Virus record (IMG/VR): IMGVR_UViG_3300024520_000265
Coordinates: 1 to 34,695 of that record
Strand: one strand, 5' to 3'
DNA from: a virus
DNA: 34,695 bases
Under the pieces are notes generated by a model that was not told the origin of the DNA, made no database searches, and saw only the letters and a program-made list of their open reading frames with translations. Below are positions 1-7,612 of the stretch, piece after piece. The translations under genes and the position numbers were made by a program. Within the stretch, counting starts at the first letter, position 1. Each line of letters opens with the position of its first letter.

Positions 1-211
1 CGCGAGCGGTACCGGCGGTTCTGCCCGCTCCAGAAGGACCCAAAACCGCCGCCTCACCGCCGCCCCCACGGCCCCCTGCCACCCTTCCGCATTCCGCCAA
101 ACCTCGCGCCAGCTGGCGCGCGACGGCCTCCCCTTGCCAAATCGGATCGACCGTCACCACTTCGAGCGCGCCCCGATCGATCCGTCCCACCATAACCACA
201 CGTCTCGCCAT
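1..211 (-). CDS. Unknown protein, C-terminus outside window
   Basis: An ORF opens with ATG at 211 on the minus strand and runs off the left edge after 70 codons without a stop. It begins MARRVVMVGRIDRG and then becomes Gly/Ala-rich. It starts 5 nt after the stop of the VRR-NUC nuclease gene, and an AGGTGAG sequence just upstream can serve as ribosome binding site, so the two are probably cotranscribed. I recognise no domain in the visible part. It is a candidate early/replication gene by position only. Confidence 0.5.
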   Translation of the reverse strand, partial: MARRVVMVGRIDRGALEVVTVDPIWQGEAVARQLARGLAECGRVAGGRGGGGEAAVLGPSGAGRTAGTAR

Positions 212-216
212 TGTTC

Positions 217-624
217 TCACCTGTAACCATGCCGCTGTAATAACTCTAAAGCCTCGCCGGCTCCGCGGCAACGTACCGCGATCCAACCCAACGCCGCGAA
301 GTGCAACAACCATGACCATTGGGCGGGGGTTGTTGTCGAGTTTTTCACCCGCTTCATTTCGATCGCGATCCCCTGGTAGCCGGTCGGCGTAAGTCCGGGA
401 ATCAACAAATCAGAAACACCGGACGACGCGCCGGCCCGGGCCAGCCGTGCCCACTGGCCAGCGCGCGCGCCTCGGCTCCCACGGAACCGCCGCTCGTTGG
501 GTACGGCGAACACCCGCCGACCATACCGAGGCAGCACCGCCCGACAGTAGGTCACCACGTCGCACTGTTCGTCGTACTCCGATCGCACCGCTAACCCCTG
601 CGAGTTTCTCGACCGCGTAAACAC
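217..624 (-). CDS. VRR-NUC domain nuclease (Holliday-junction-resolvase-like)
   Basis: This 135-aa protein has the layout of stand-alone phage VRR-NUC nucleases of the PD-(D/E)XK superfamily, which cut branched or flapped DNA during replication and recombination. Visible elements are an N-terminal Glu/Gln helix (SEYDEQ, about residues 15-20), VFAVPNE (about 38-44), a Gly/Arg-rich segment, GVSDLLI with the active-site Asp (about 69-75), and IAIEMKR with the Glu-x-Lys pair (about 86-92). The single-domain length is typical of phage members. The open frame starts at a GTG at 624, but residues 1-12 are encoded inside a 42-bp direct repeat. An internal GTG at 588, preceded by AGGGG, is an equally good start. 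It lies downstream of the primase-helicase and the repeat region, which fits a role in replication or packaging-intermediate resolution. Confidence 0.8.
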   Translation of the reverse strand: MFTRSRNSQGLAVRSEYDEQCDVVTYCRAVLPRYGRRVFAVPNERRFRGSRGARAGQWARLARAGASSGVSDLLIPGLTPTGYQGIAIEMKRVKNSTTTPAQWSWLLHFAALGWIAVRCRGAGEALELLQRHGYR

Positions 625-705
625 TGGCCCGAACGCCCTTCCTTACCTGAGAGGCGCCACCGCTGCGAGTTTTTCGACCGCTTAAACACTGGCCGAAACG
701 CCCTT
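599..705. repeat. 42-bp direct repeat pair
   Basis: Positions 599-640 and 664-705 are near-identical direct copies with a few mismatches, each beginning TGCGAGTTT and ending in GCCCTT. The first copy overlaps the 5' end of the VRR-NUC open frame. Each copy carries one GCGAGTTT motif of the larger repeat cluster. Confidence 0.8.
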
Positions 706-992
706 TTGCGAGTTTTTTGCGGGTTTTTCGGACCAAAACCAGGAAAAACCCGCACCCCTAACCAGTTGCCTTTGTTGGACTATTCGGAGATCTGCGAGTT
801 TTGCGAGTTTTTTTCTCACCTTTATACGTATGTGGACATACATACACACATACACACGCGCACACCCACACGATCTGGCGGGGTGCGAAAAACCCGCAAA
901 ACTCGCAGATCTCCGCAAACCCGCACAGATGGCGGCCGCGAAGGTGCGGGTTTTTCCTTTGAGAAACCCGCAGAAACCCGCGAGAAACCCGC
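600..992. other. Non-coding GCGRGTTT repeat cluster, candidate replication origin
   Basis: About 440 bp between the primase-helicase and nuclease genes has no convincing gene. It holds 14 copies of the motif GCGRGTTT followed by further T. Seven are on the plus strand (starting at 600, 665, 708, 719, 794, 803, 946). Seven are inverted, as AAACYCGC (at about 744-753, 888-897, 898-906, 917-924, 964-971, 974-981, 985-992). The copies flank a CA/TG-rich low-complexity core at about 815-875. Iterated motifs with T-tracts beside a primase gene resemble an iteron-type origin. That function is inferred from arrangement alone; a transcriptional regulatory role is also possible. Confidence 0.55.
785..915. 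repeat. Perfect 21-bp inverted repeat around CA-rich core
   Basis: The 21 bases at 785-805 recur as an exact reverse complement at 895-915. The arms contain GCGAGTTTTGCG and an AGATCT, and enclose 89 bp of CA/TG dinucleotide-rich sequence. The element sits at the centre of the GCGRGTTT repeat cluster and could extrude as a cruciform or bind an initiator symmetrically. Confidence 0.8.
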
Positions 993-1064
993 AACCTTGA
1001 CAGTTAGGCGTTTCTGCCGACAAGATGCCCCTTGCGCGCGCGCGATGGTGGAGGGGGGGTTTTT

Positions 1065-3596
1065 TCAATTCCCGCGAACCGTGTCGGCCTCGCGCGCGCG
1101 CGAGGGCTCGACGGTTTCAACACGCCACGTCGCGCCGGTTCGATCCGGTGTACCGCGAACGAGCCGCCGCCCGCCGAATATCCGGCCCAACAATCGCCGA
1201 AGCGCCCAGCCCAGGCGGCGCGCGTTAATTTCGCCGCGTTTGTCGCCTGCAAGCTCGATGCACGATTCGCGCAACCGATCGACGGCGTCTTCTGCGTCCG
1301 CGTTACCTGTCAGCGCGGCGCTATGGCTCAGCGCCATGCGATCGATCATCGCCCGCACGGTGGTGTCGGAATCGCCGAACACGTCGCCCAACGCGTTGAC
1401 GATCCCACCCTGCGCCTCGACCGTAAGATCGGCGTGTTGTCGTAGCGCGTGTTGCGTGGCGACTGGATCAGGCACGCCGGCCCATACCAACGGCGCGCGG
1501 ATCATGCTCGACCACGCGCCGAACCCGCCGAACGCCGGGAGCTCGAGATCTGGCCGTCCGGCGCTCACATAGGCCCGGATGATCGTTAGAGCGGCCGCGG
1601 TATACATGCCGCGCCTGGTGCCGCTAACGTGCCCCACCAAATCGGGGTAGCGAAACCCGTCGAGAAGCTCCGGCCGCTCGACGTTGGGCGCCAGGTAGCA
1701 CCGCAGACACCGCCTTACCAGATCGCCCCGGACGTGTATGTTGTTGCCCGTCGCGAGCCAGGTTGACCGGTTGCGGACGCTACACATAGACGATTGGCCG
1801 AGGCGGCGCCCTTGCCATATGTCGGCGGTTAGCGCGGCGTCGATGGCGGCGCCGCCTAGCGGACGATCGACGTTATCGATCAGAATCACCGGCGTTGACG
1901 ACAGCAAGAGCGCCGTTACGCGTTTTTCGGTCTCTTCGGGGCCGGTCTGGACCATGACAGCGGCGCCGCGTCCGGTTGCCAGGGTGGCGATTACGTGAGC
2001 AAGCAGTCCCTTTCCCGATCCCGGCGTCGTCGCGTCGAGCAGGAATAGCGGCGCGGGACCGTCGATCCCGGGACGCGCGATCGCGGTCAAAATTGCGGCC
2101 AGCACAACGGCCGCGTGTTCTGGCTCTTGAAACGGGAAATCGGTCAACAATTCTCGCAACGTAGCGACGGCGCGGCGCGCGTCGTCGAGGCTCGGGCGCT
2201 CCGCTACGGGCGGCCACACGAAACCGGCGGCCGGCGCGAACACAACACCGGTGGCGGCGTCGTATCCGGGGACGTCGAGCACCGATCCGTCTGGCCGTAG
2301 CGTCGGCGTCTCCGTCACACCCTGCAACGTGCGGACGCCGGACCACCCGCCGCGCTGGCGTAGCTCCCGCGCGACGTCGAGCGGGACGTCCGCGGGCGCC
2401 TCGACGGGATCTCCGTCCTTTGATTTGCGGATCCGAACCCAAGCGGCCGCCCTCCCTAGCAAACCGCGGATCGCTTGATCTCCCAACGGATGGATCCGGG
2501 GTTGTTCGGCCGTCCCCTGCTGGGGTTGGGCGGATCTAACGACGGCGACGAGCTCCCCGGATCGGTCGTAAACGTCGGGAGCCTCGGCGATGAGCTCACC
2601 GGCCCGATCGAACAGGTACGGCAGGCCGCCGGGCCGGATGACTACCACCTCCAACCCGGCGCGCTCGGCGGCGACGGGATCGGCCTCGTAGCGTCCGACC
2701 GATCGCGCGATCCGCTCGAAATCGCGCAACGTATGGCCCGGTCTGCCGTCGGCGGGTTTTTCGGCGCGGCGTTCGTAGGCGTAGGCTAGCGCGTCGACGA
2801 TCATCGTTTCGGGCGCGCCTTCTCGTCGCATTGTCCCGGCGTAGCTCGTTAGTGTCCGATCAATCGATCCCATGGGGATCACGTCGGGGAGCTCGAAGCG
2901 GCCGCCGATCGATACGTCGTCCATAGGCGCCAGCGGATCGGGTGGATCCGCGCCCGCCTCGGTTGTCGTGTCGGGTAGACGTCCGAGGCGGGCGAGATCC
3001 GCGGGTCGTTGCTGTGCCACACCATCCCGCTGAACGAACGGTAGACGGTAGCACCGTTGCCAGTCAACCAGCGGATCCACACCACAAACGCCCAACGCCG
3101 CCAACCGCTGGCGCAATGTCCGCAGCGTCGCGAGATAGATCTCGCGCGGCGTGGCCGGCTCGAGCAGCCATAACAGCCGGAGGCCGCCCCGTGTGGCGTA
3201 CCATCCGACGGCGGCCCATAACGCCGGATCTACTTGGAGCGCCGTTAGTTGTTCGGCGCTCCACGACTCGACGGCGCCCGCTCTCGCTCCATCGCCGTGG
3301 TTTGGCGCGTCCAGATCGACGGCGATCAAGTCGAACACGACATCGCGGCCGGCTCTCTGGAGCTCTACCAGGCCGCCCGCGTTGATCCGCGGGATCGCGT
3401 CGAGCCCGTCGACACGATACGCCACGAAATGAGCGTCCGTGGTGTATCGGCGCCTTAGCGCCGTTAGAGCGTCGACGACCGGGAAACGCTCCGGCGCGTT
3501 GCCGTCGCTGGTGATAGGCGGATCGGACCCGCGATCCCAACCGGGCCGGAATTTATCCGGCCACACAATGATCTTAGACAACCCGACACCCCGCAT
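1065..3596 (-). CDS. AEP-type primase-polymerase fused to AAA+/SF3-like helicase
   Basis: This 843-aa protein should prime and unwind DNA at the phage fork. The N-terminal third looks like an archaeo-eukaryotic (prim-pol) primase: the metal-binding pair in AVDLDAP (D94, D96), YATRGGLRLLW (about 133-143) in the motif II position, and VDWQRCYRLPF (about 177-187) in the motif III position. The C-terminal half has a P-loop NTPase core: Walker A PGSGKG (525-530), Walker B VILIDNVD (570-577) and a sensor-like ATGNN (615-619). This layout is common in phage and plasmid primase-helicases. ATG at 3596 has only a weak ribosome site; TTG six codons downstream, after a G-rich stretch, is an alternative. 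It is divergent from the HTH regulator and followed by the putative origin repeats. GATC is very frequent in it, as in other native genes of the window. Confidence 0.85.
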   Translation of the reverse strand: MRGVGLSKIIVWPDKFRPGWDRGSDPPITSDGNAPERFPVVDALTALRRRYTTDAHFVAYRVDGLDAIPRINAGGLVELQRAGRDVVFDLIAVDLDAPNHGDGARAGAVESWSAEQLTALQVDPALWAAVGWYATRGGLRLLWLLEPATPREIYLATLRTLRQRLAALGVCGVDPLVDWQRCYRLPFVQRDGVAQQRPADLARLGRLPDTTTEAGADPPDPLAPMDDVSIGGRFELPDVIPMGSIDRTLTSYAGTMRREGAPETMIVDALAYAYERRAEKPADGRPGHTLRDFERIARSVGRYEADPVAAERAGLEVVVIRPGGLPYLFDRAGELIAEAPDVYDRSGELVAVVRSAQPQQGTAEQPRIHPLGDQAIRGLLGRAAAWVRIRKSKDGDPVEAPADVPLDVARELRQRGGWSGVRTLQGVTETPTLRPDGSVLDVPGYDAATGVVFAPAAGFVWPPVAERPSLDDARRAVATLRELLTDFPFQEPEHAAVVLAAILTAIARPGIDGPAPLFLLDATTPGSGKGLLAHVIATLATGRGAAVMVQTGPEETEKRVTALLLSSTPVILIDNVDRPLGGAAIDAALTADIWQGRRLGQSSMCSVRNRSTWLATGNNIHVRGDLVRRCLRCYLAPNVERPELLDGFRYPDLVGHVSGTRRGMYTAAALTIIRAYVSAGRPDLELPAFGGFGAWSSMIRAPLVWAGVPDPVATQHALRQHADLTVEAQGGIVNALGDVFGDSDTTVRAMIDRMALSHSAALTGNADAEDAVDRLRESCIELAGDKRGEINARRLGWALRRLLGRIFGGRRLVRGTPDRTGATWRVETVEPSRAREADTVRGN

Positions 3597-3831
3597 TGAA
3601 GCGCCGCCCGCCAGGTGGACCTTTGTTGACGTACATAGATCCGGGCGTTGCCGACCATCGGCGGCGGCGCCTCGATACGGTCGGCCCTATGGCGGCCTTT
3701 TGTCAACGGCGGCCCCTTGGAAGATCTCTGGAAGATCTCTGGAAAACACCGGGGACGGTTGACAACGCAAAATTTCACGTGTTTCGTCGTGTCGTCGGGA
3801 AACGAGACTTGCCAAAAAAGGAGCCGGGGAC
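3597..3831. promoter_or_regulatory. Divergent early regulatory region
   Basis: This 235-bp intergenic region separates the minus-strand primase gene from the plus-strand HTH regulator. It holds two exact tandem copies of GGAAGATCTCT (3719-3729 and 3730-3740) followed by a partial third, GGAAAA. The 11-bp period matches one helical turn. A TTGACA (3759-3764) is a good -35 element, but no convincing -10 lies 16-18 bp downstream. AAGGAG about 10 bp before the ATG at 3832 is a clear ribosome binding site. I see no gene here. Confidence 0.5.
3719..3746. repeat. 11-bp tandem repeat, candidate operator
   Basis: GGAAGATCTCT is repeated head-to-tail twice with a third degenerate start. Each copy contains the palindrome AGATCT. 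It lies about 90 bp upstream of an HTH regulator gene, a usual place for an autoregulatory operator. Binding is inferred. Confidence 0.5.
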
Positions 3832-4140
3832 ATGTCACGAAACAACGCACGCCGGGGCGGCCCTCCGCCGGACGTCAACGGATGGCACGAGATCCGCGAC
3901 GTGTTGCGCGACGCCCGGGAGACTCACGGTTTAGGCTACACCGATTTAGCGCGGTTAATGCTTGAGCCTCGCCCTAATGCGCGACGGCTTAACGCGCGAC
4001 GGCAAGCGGTGTGGCACCTCGAGAACAGACCCGGCCACAAAGGGCCATGGGCATCGACGATTGAGGATTACTGCACCGCCCTAAACATTTCCGTAACATT
4101 TGACGGGGTTACGGCTCGTTGGCGTTGGGGCCACGAGTGA
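3832..4140 (+). CDS. XRE/Cro-like HTH transcriptional regulator
   Basis: A 102-aa protein with one helix-turn-helix of the XRE type: IRDVLRDARETHGLGYTDLA (about 21-40), a recognition helix region around ARRQAVWHLENRP (about 58-70), and a closing helix WASTIEDYCTALNIS (about 76-90) followed by a short beta strand. Such proteins bind operators near their own genes and act as early-gene repressors or Cro-like switches. The start is set by AAGGAG about 10 bp upstream. It heads the plus-strand operon, and its stop overlaps the GTG of the next gene (GTGA). Codon and GATC use are closer to the following helicase-methyltransferase pair than to the native genes. It could regulate that pair only, or the whole early region. 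Confidence 0.75.
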   Translation: MSRNNARRGGPPPDVNGWHEIRDVLRDARETHGLGYTDLARLMLEPRPNARRLNARRQAVWHLENRPGHKGPWASTIEDYCTALNISVTFDGVTARWRWGHE

Positions 4141-5513
4141 GTACTTATCTTCAATTTCTGGATTCGAAACGGCTAGAAACCACGGCCACCGGCATGCCGC
4201 CGCCTCAGCTGCACCCGGAGCTTTACCCCTTCCAGCGCGAGTCGGTACGTTGGGCGCTGCGGCAGGGTAAAAGCGCGCTGTTTTTCGACTGTGGGTTAGG
4301 TAAAACGTTCATGCAAATTGCATGGGCGCATGCTGTAACGCGCCATGTGGACCGCCCCGTGTTGATCTTGGCGCCTCTCGCGGTAAGCCTGCAAACCAGG
4401 GCAGAAGGAGAGCGTTTCAACCTACCCGTGGCCGTCGTGAAGAGTCGATCGGACGTCCCAGCGGGCCCAGGTGTCTACGTAACGAACTACGAACGTCTTG
4501 AGAAGTTCGACGCGGGCGCTTTCGGCGGCGTAGTGCTGGACGAGTCAAGCATCCTGAAGTCGTACATGGGCAAGACTAAAAGAGCGTTGATGGAGGCGTT
4601 TCGCCGCACGCCTTTCAAGCTGTGTTGTACGGCGACGCCTGCGCCTAATGACCACCTCGAGCTTGGTAACCACTGTGAGTTCTTAGACGTTATGACGTCG
4701 CACGAAATGTTGGCGCGGTGGTTTGTTAACGATCTAGAGACGTTCGGAACGTACCGACTAAAGGGTCACGCCGAGATTTCCTACTGGGATTGGATGGCCA
4801 GCTGGTCGCGCGCTGCCGCGACGCCCTCGGATCTAGGTTACAGCGACGGCGGGTATATACTGCCAGATCTTACCGTCACGCCCGTTTTGGTGGACGTCGA
4901 TTTATCGTTGGACCGGGCCGCGGGGCAGTTGTTTCGGATGCCCGAAATGTCGGCGACGGCCATCCACAAAGAGCGCCGCCGCACTGCCGACGCTCGCGCG
5001 CGAGCTGTGGCGGAGCTTATAGCGGCCGAGCCCGACGAGTCTTGGCTCGTTTGGGTAGATACTAACTACGAAGCTGCGGCCCTGCGCCCTCTCGTGCCTG
5101 GCGTCGTCGAGGTGTCGGGGAGCGACACCCTCAAAACGAAAGAACAACGGCTGCTAGGGTTTTCGCACGGCGAAATCGGAACCCTCATGACAAAGCCTAA
5201 AATCGCGGGCTTCGGTCTCAACTGGCAACACTGCGCCAGGGTAGCATTCCTAGGCCCGACCTTCAGTTATGAGTCATACTATCAGGCCGTCCGTCGTGTG
5301 TGGCGGTTCGGGCAGGCGCGCCCCGTCCAGGTATACGTCGCGATGGCCCCCACGGAGCGCCATGTATACGACATCATGCGCTCTAAAGCGGCCGGTCACA
5401 TAGCAATGCAACAAGGCATGCGCGGCGCCATGCGTCGCGCCCAGGCGGAAAGCTCGCCTATGAAAACGTACACACCTAACCGTACCGCGGAGCCCCCGTC
5501 ATGGCTGGCATAG
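4137..5513 (+). CDS. SNF2/DEAD-like SF2 helicase
   Basis: About 458 aa with the motifs of a superfamily 2 ATPase: LYPFQRESVRWAL (Q-like), GLGKTF (motif I), ILAPLAV (Ia), VVLDESS (motif II, DESS replacing DEAH), CTATPAPN (III), GFGLNWQ and QAVRRVWRFGQARPV (V-VI, SNF2-like arginine fingers). Phages often pair such an ATPase with a DNA methyltransferase, as here. Whether it translocates for replication, anti-restriction or modification is unknown. I prefer the GTG at 4137, which overlaps the preceding stop as GTGA; an in-frame ATG lies at 4119. It overlaps the methyltransferase gene by 13 nt. Only six GATC sites fall in this gene and the next (4137-6397), and Asp codons before C can be GAC, unlike neighbouring genes, which suggests separate acquisition. 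Confidence 0.85.
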   Translation: MSTYLQFLDSKRLETTATGMPPPQLHPELYPFQRESVRWALRQGKSALFFDCGLGKTFMQIAWAHAVTRHVDRPVLILAPLAVSLQTRAEGERFNLPVAVVKSRSDVPAGPGVYVTNYERLEKFDAGAFGGVVLDESSILKSYMGKTKRALMEAFRRTPFKLCCTATPAPNDHLELGNHCEFLDVMTSHEMLARWFVNDLETFGTYRLKGHAEISYWDWMASWSRAAATPSDLGYSDGGYILPDLTVTPVLVDVDLSLDRAAGQLFRMPEMSATAIHKERRRTADARARAVAELIAAEPDESWLVWVDTNYEAAALRPLVPGVVEVSGSDTLKTKEQRLLGFSHGEIGTLMTKPKIAGFGLNWQHCARVAFLGPTFSYESYYQAVRRVWRFGQARPVQVYVAMAPTERHVYDIMRSKAAGHIAMQQGMRGAMRRAQAESSPMKTYTPNRTAEPPSWLA

Positions 5514-6397
5514 ACTGCATAGACGCGCACACCGGGCCTAACTGGGCGTTGTATCAAGGCGACTGTGTCGACGTCGTGCGACAACTGCCGTCGGATTGCG
5601 TCGACGTCGCCGTATTTTCGCCACCCTTCGCGGGGCTCTACACGTACAGCGACAGCGAACGGGACATGGGTAACTGCGTCGACGACGCCGAATTTATGCG
5701 GCACTACGCTTTTTTAGCCGCCGAACTGCATCGGGTGCTACGTCCGGGCCGATTGGCCCTCGTCCACTGCAAGGATCTCGTCAATTACAAGGGGCGCGAC
5801 GGGATGGCCGGTCTTAGGGATTTCCCAGGCGAGTTAATCCGAGCACACACTGCGGCGGGTTTTGCGTACCATTCCAGGGTGACGGTCTGGAAATGCCCCG
5901 TAACCGAAATGCAACGCACCAAGAGCCACGGGCTACTGTACAAACAGCTGCGGAAGGACTCGACGTTTAGCAGGCAGGGGTTGGCTGAATACGTCCTCGG
6001 TTTTCGGAAGTGGGCCGCTCCCGGGTCCGAAGGCGACGTCGTCCCTGTCACCCACACCAAAAGCGACTTTGACCTGAAACGTTGGCAGAAATGGGCGTCG
6101 CCCGTTTGGATGGACATCCAGCAAACGAACACGTTGAACGCGAAAATAGCGACGGAATCCCGCGACGAAAAGCACATGTGCCCGCTACAGCTGGACCTCA
6201 TAGAGCGCTGCGTCGAGTTGTGGTCCAATCCCGGAGAGGTGCTGCTATCCCCGTTCGCCGGTGTCGGCAGCGAAGGCGTTGTAGCGCTCCAAACGGGCCG
6301 CCGGTTTGTCGGCGTCGAGCTTAAGGGCAGCTATTTCTCGCGCGCGGCTCGCTATCTTGCCGGCGCGACTGCTCGCCAAGGCGGGCTATTCTCATGA
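5501..6397 (+). CDS. DNA methyltransferase (N4-cytosine/N6-adenine type)
   Basis: A 298-aa enzyme of the amino-methyltransferase group with the catalytic motif before the AdoMet motif, as in beta-type enzymes. The catalytic SPPF (motif IV, in VFSPPFAGLY, about 39-48) is the form usual in N4-cytosine enzymes, though N6-adenine activity is not excluded. The AdoMet-binding motif I is in LSPFAGVGSEGV (about 247-258), followed by a VGVEL strand. No specificity domain or endonuclease is visible, so it looks like an orphan phage methylase that could protect phage DNA from restriction. It is coupled to the preceding helicase by overlap and to the second methyltransferase by ATGA. Its GATC density is low compared with native genes. 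Confidence 0.85.
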   Translation: MAGIDCIDAHTGPNWALYQGDCVDVVRQLPSDCVDVAVFSPPFAGLYTYSDSERDMGNCVDDAEFMRHYAFLAAELHRVLRPGRLALVHCKDLVNYKGRDGMAGLRDFPGELIRAHTAAGFAYHSRVTVWKCPVTEMQRTKSHGLLYKQLRKDSTFSRQGLAEYVLGFRKWAAPGSEGDVVPVTHTKSDFDLKRWQKWASPVWMDIQQTNTLNAKIATESRDEKHMCPLQLDLIERCVELWSNPGEVLLSPFAGVGSEGVVALQTGRRFVGVELKGSYFSRAARYLAGATARQGGLFS

Positions 6398-7077
6398 AGG
6401 TGATCGCTGGACACTGGGAAACCGCGCTGATCGACGTCGATCCCGACGCGGTGATCTGTGACATCCCCTACAGTCGGCGGACGGTGGACGGTTACGGGTC
6501 CGTTTCGAGCTCCGGTTTCGCGACGCGCGGGATCGGGGACTATGACGGTTGGGATCTTGCCGAGGCCGAAAGCTTCGCGGTCCATTGGGCGGCGCGCGTC
6601 CGGCGTTGGTTTGTGATGTTCGGATCGCACGATCAAGTTTTCGGCGCCGGTCGGCGTCTTGAAGAGATCTCGGAGCTCTACACGTTCCCGCCGATCGTAT
6701 GGATTAAAAGCCGGCCGACGCCGCGCCTGTATGCCGACGGGCCATCGATGGCCGCCGAGTTCATCTTGGTATCGCGAAAGCGTCGACGGTTGGATCGTGC
6801 GGAGAAACGACACCGGCCCGGCGCTTATTTAGGCGACAAAGTGCCGACAAAACAACGTCACGGGATCGTGGGACAAAAGCCGCTTTGGCTTATGCGTGCC
6901 GTGGTCCGTGACTACTCCGAGCCGGGAGATCTCGTCGTTGATCCGACGGCGGGGACAGGCTCGACGATCGTTGCGGCGCTAATGGAAGGGCGCCGCGCCG
7001 TCGGCGCCGAAATCAACCCGGATCGGGCCGCTCTAGCGAACGAGCGCGCCCGCACACGCCAAAACGTTTTGATCTAA
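6394..7077 (+). CDS. Second DNA methyltransferase (N6/N4 type)
   Basis: A 227-aa protein with motif IV as DIPY (about 23-26, replacing the usual DPPY) and the AdoMet motif VDPTAGTGSTIV (about 190-201) followed by AVGAEI. The order and compact size resemble small phage beta-type adenine or N4-cytosine methylases. A central WIKSRPTPRLY segment precedes the likely substrate-binding part. The Ile in motif IV is unusual but keeps the Asp, Pro and Tyr. It overlaps the previous gene by ATGA. Unlike that gene it is packed with GATC (17 sites in 684 bp), so it appears native. Its target sequence cannot be read from the protein. Confidence 0.78.
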   Translation: MKVIAGHWETALIDVDPDAVICDIPYSRRTVDGYGSVSSSGFATRGIGDYDGWDLAEAESFAVHWAARVRRWFVMFGSHDQVFGAGRRLEEISELYTFPPIVWIKSRPTPRLYADGPSMAAEFILVSRKRRRLDRAEKRHRPGAYLGDKVPTKQRHGIVGQKPLWLMRAVVRDYSEPGDLVVDPTAGTGSTIVAALMEGRRAVGAEINPDRAALANERARTRQNVLI

Positions 7078-7087
7078 AGGACCCCCA

Positions 7088-7612
7088 ATGGACACAACAG
7101 AACGACAAGAGATTATGACCCGTTGCTCAACGGCGCTTCAATCCGTCACCGGCACGATCTCGGCCATCGACACCCGATCGGCCAACGCGCTCGGCCTGGC
7201 TCGCGACGTGCTAGGCGCGACGCTAAGACTCGCGACGGCAAACGACGACGTCGAGATCGTGATCGACGACGGCGCCGTACAAATGACAGACGACGGGCTC
7301 CGCATTCTGGGCGTCCTATCGATCGACGGTGTCGAGGTGCGATTGAACGCCGCGAACGCCGACCAGGCCCGGATCGCCGAGGCCGTGCAATCGTGGCAAA
7401 TGGCCGTCCGGACAATCCAAGCGGCCGCCGAAGCGATCCGGCCGCATAACCCCAGCGCGTTAGCGGCCTACGGACGATCAATCACCGACCAAGCGCTCCG
7501 CGCCAACGAAACCGCGGAGCGGATCGAAGCCCTCCGAACCGAGACGGGCGTCTTTGAGGCGGCCGCGACCTTCCTCGACGTGTTCGACGGTTGGGCTCAC
7601 GGGGATCGGTGA
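7088..7612 (+). CDS. Unknown phage protein
   Basis: A 174-aa acidic protein with no family I recognise. The first 55 residues and the C-terminal 80 residues are predicted to be helical by composition (Ala, Glu, Gln-rich), with a short beta-like section in between (VEIVIDDGAVQMTDDG, then LRILGVLSIDGVEVRL). Ribosome binding is supported by AAAGGAC just before ATG at 7088. It lies in the replication operon, 10 nt after the methyltransferase and directly abutting the next start, so a DNA-metabolism role is plausible but not shown. Confidence 0.75.
   Translation: MDTTERQEIMTRCSTALQSVTGTISAIDTRSANALGLARDVLGATLRLATANDDVEIVIDDGAVQMTDDGLRILGVLSIDGVEVRLNAANADQARIAEAVQSWQMAVRTIQAAAEAIRPHNPSALAAYGRSITDQALRANETAERIEALRTETGVFEAAATFLDVFDGWAHGDR

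Noticed and set aside
815-875. CA/TG-rich tract as a simple microsatellite of no interest
   Set aside because: Not dismissed: its place at the centre of the inverted repeat made me report it as part of the candidate origin instead.
682-1068. 128-aa minus-strand open frame and overlapping plus-strand frames across the repeat region
   Set aside because: They consist of translated GCGRGTTT and CA repeats, have low-complexity Cys/Arg/Phe runs, and no ribosome site; the region is better read as non-coding.
706-1572. 288-aa plus-strand open frame
   Set aside because: It covers the repeats and runs antisense to the end of the primase-helicase gene; composition is that of a shadow frame.
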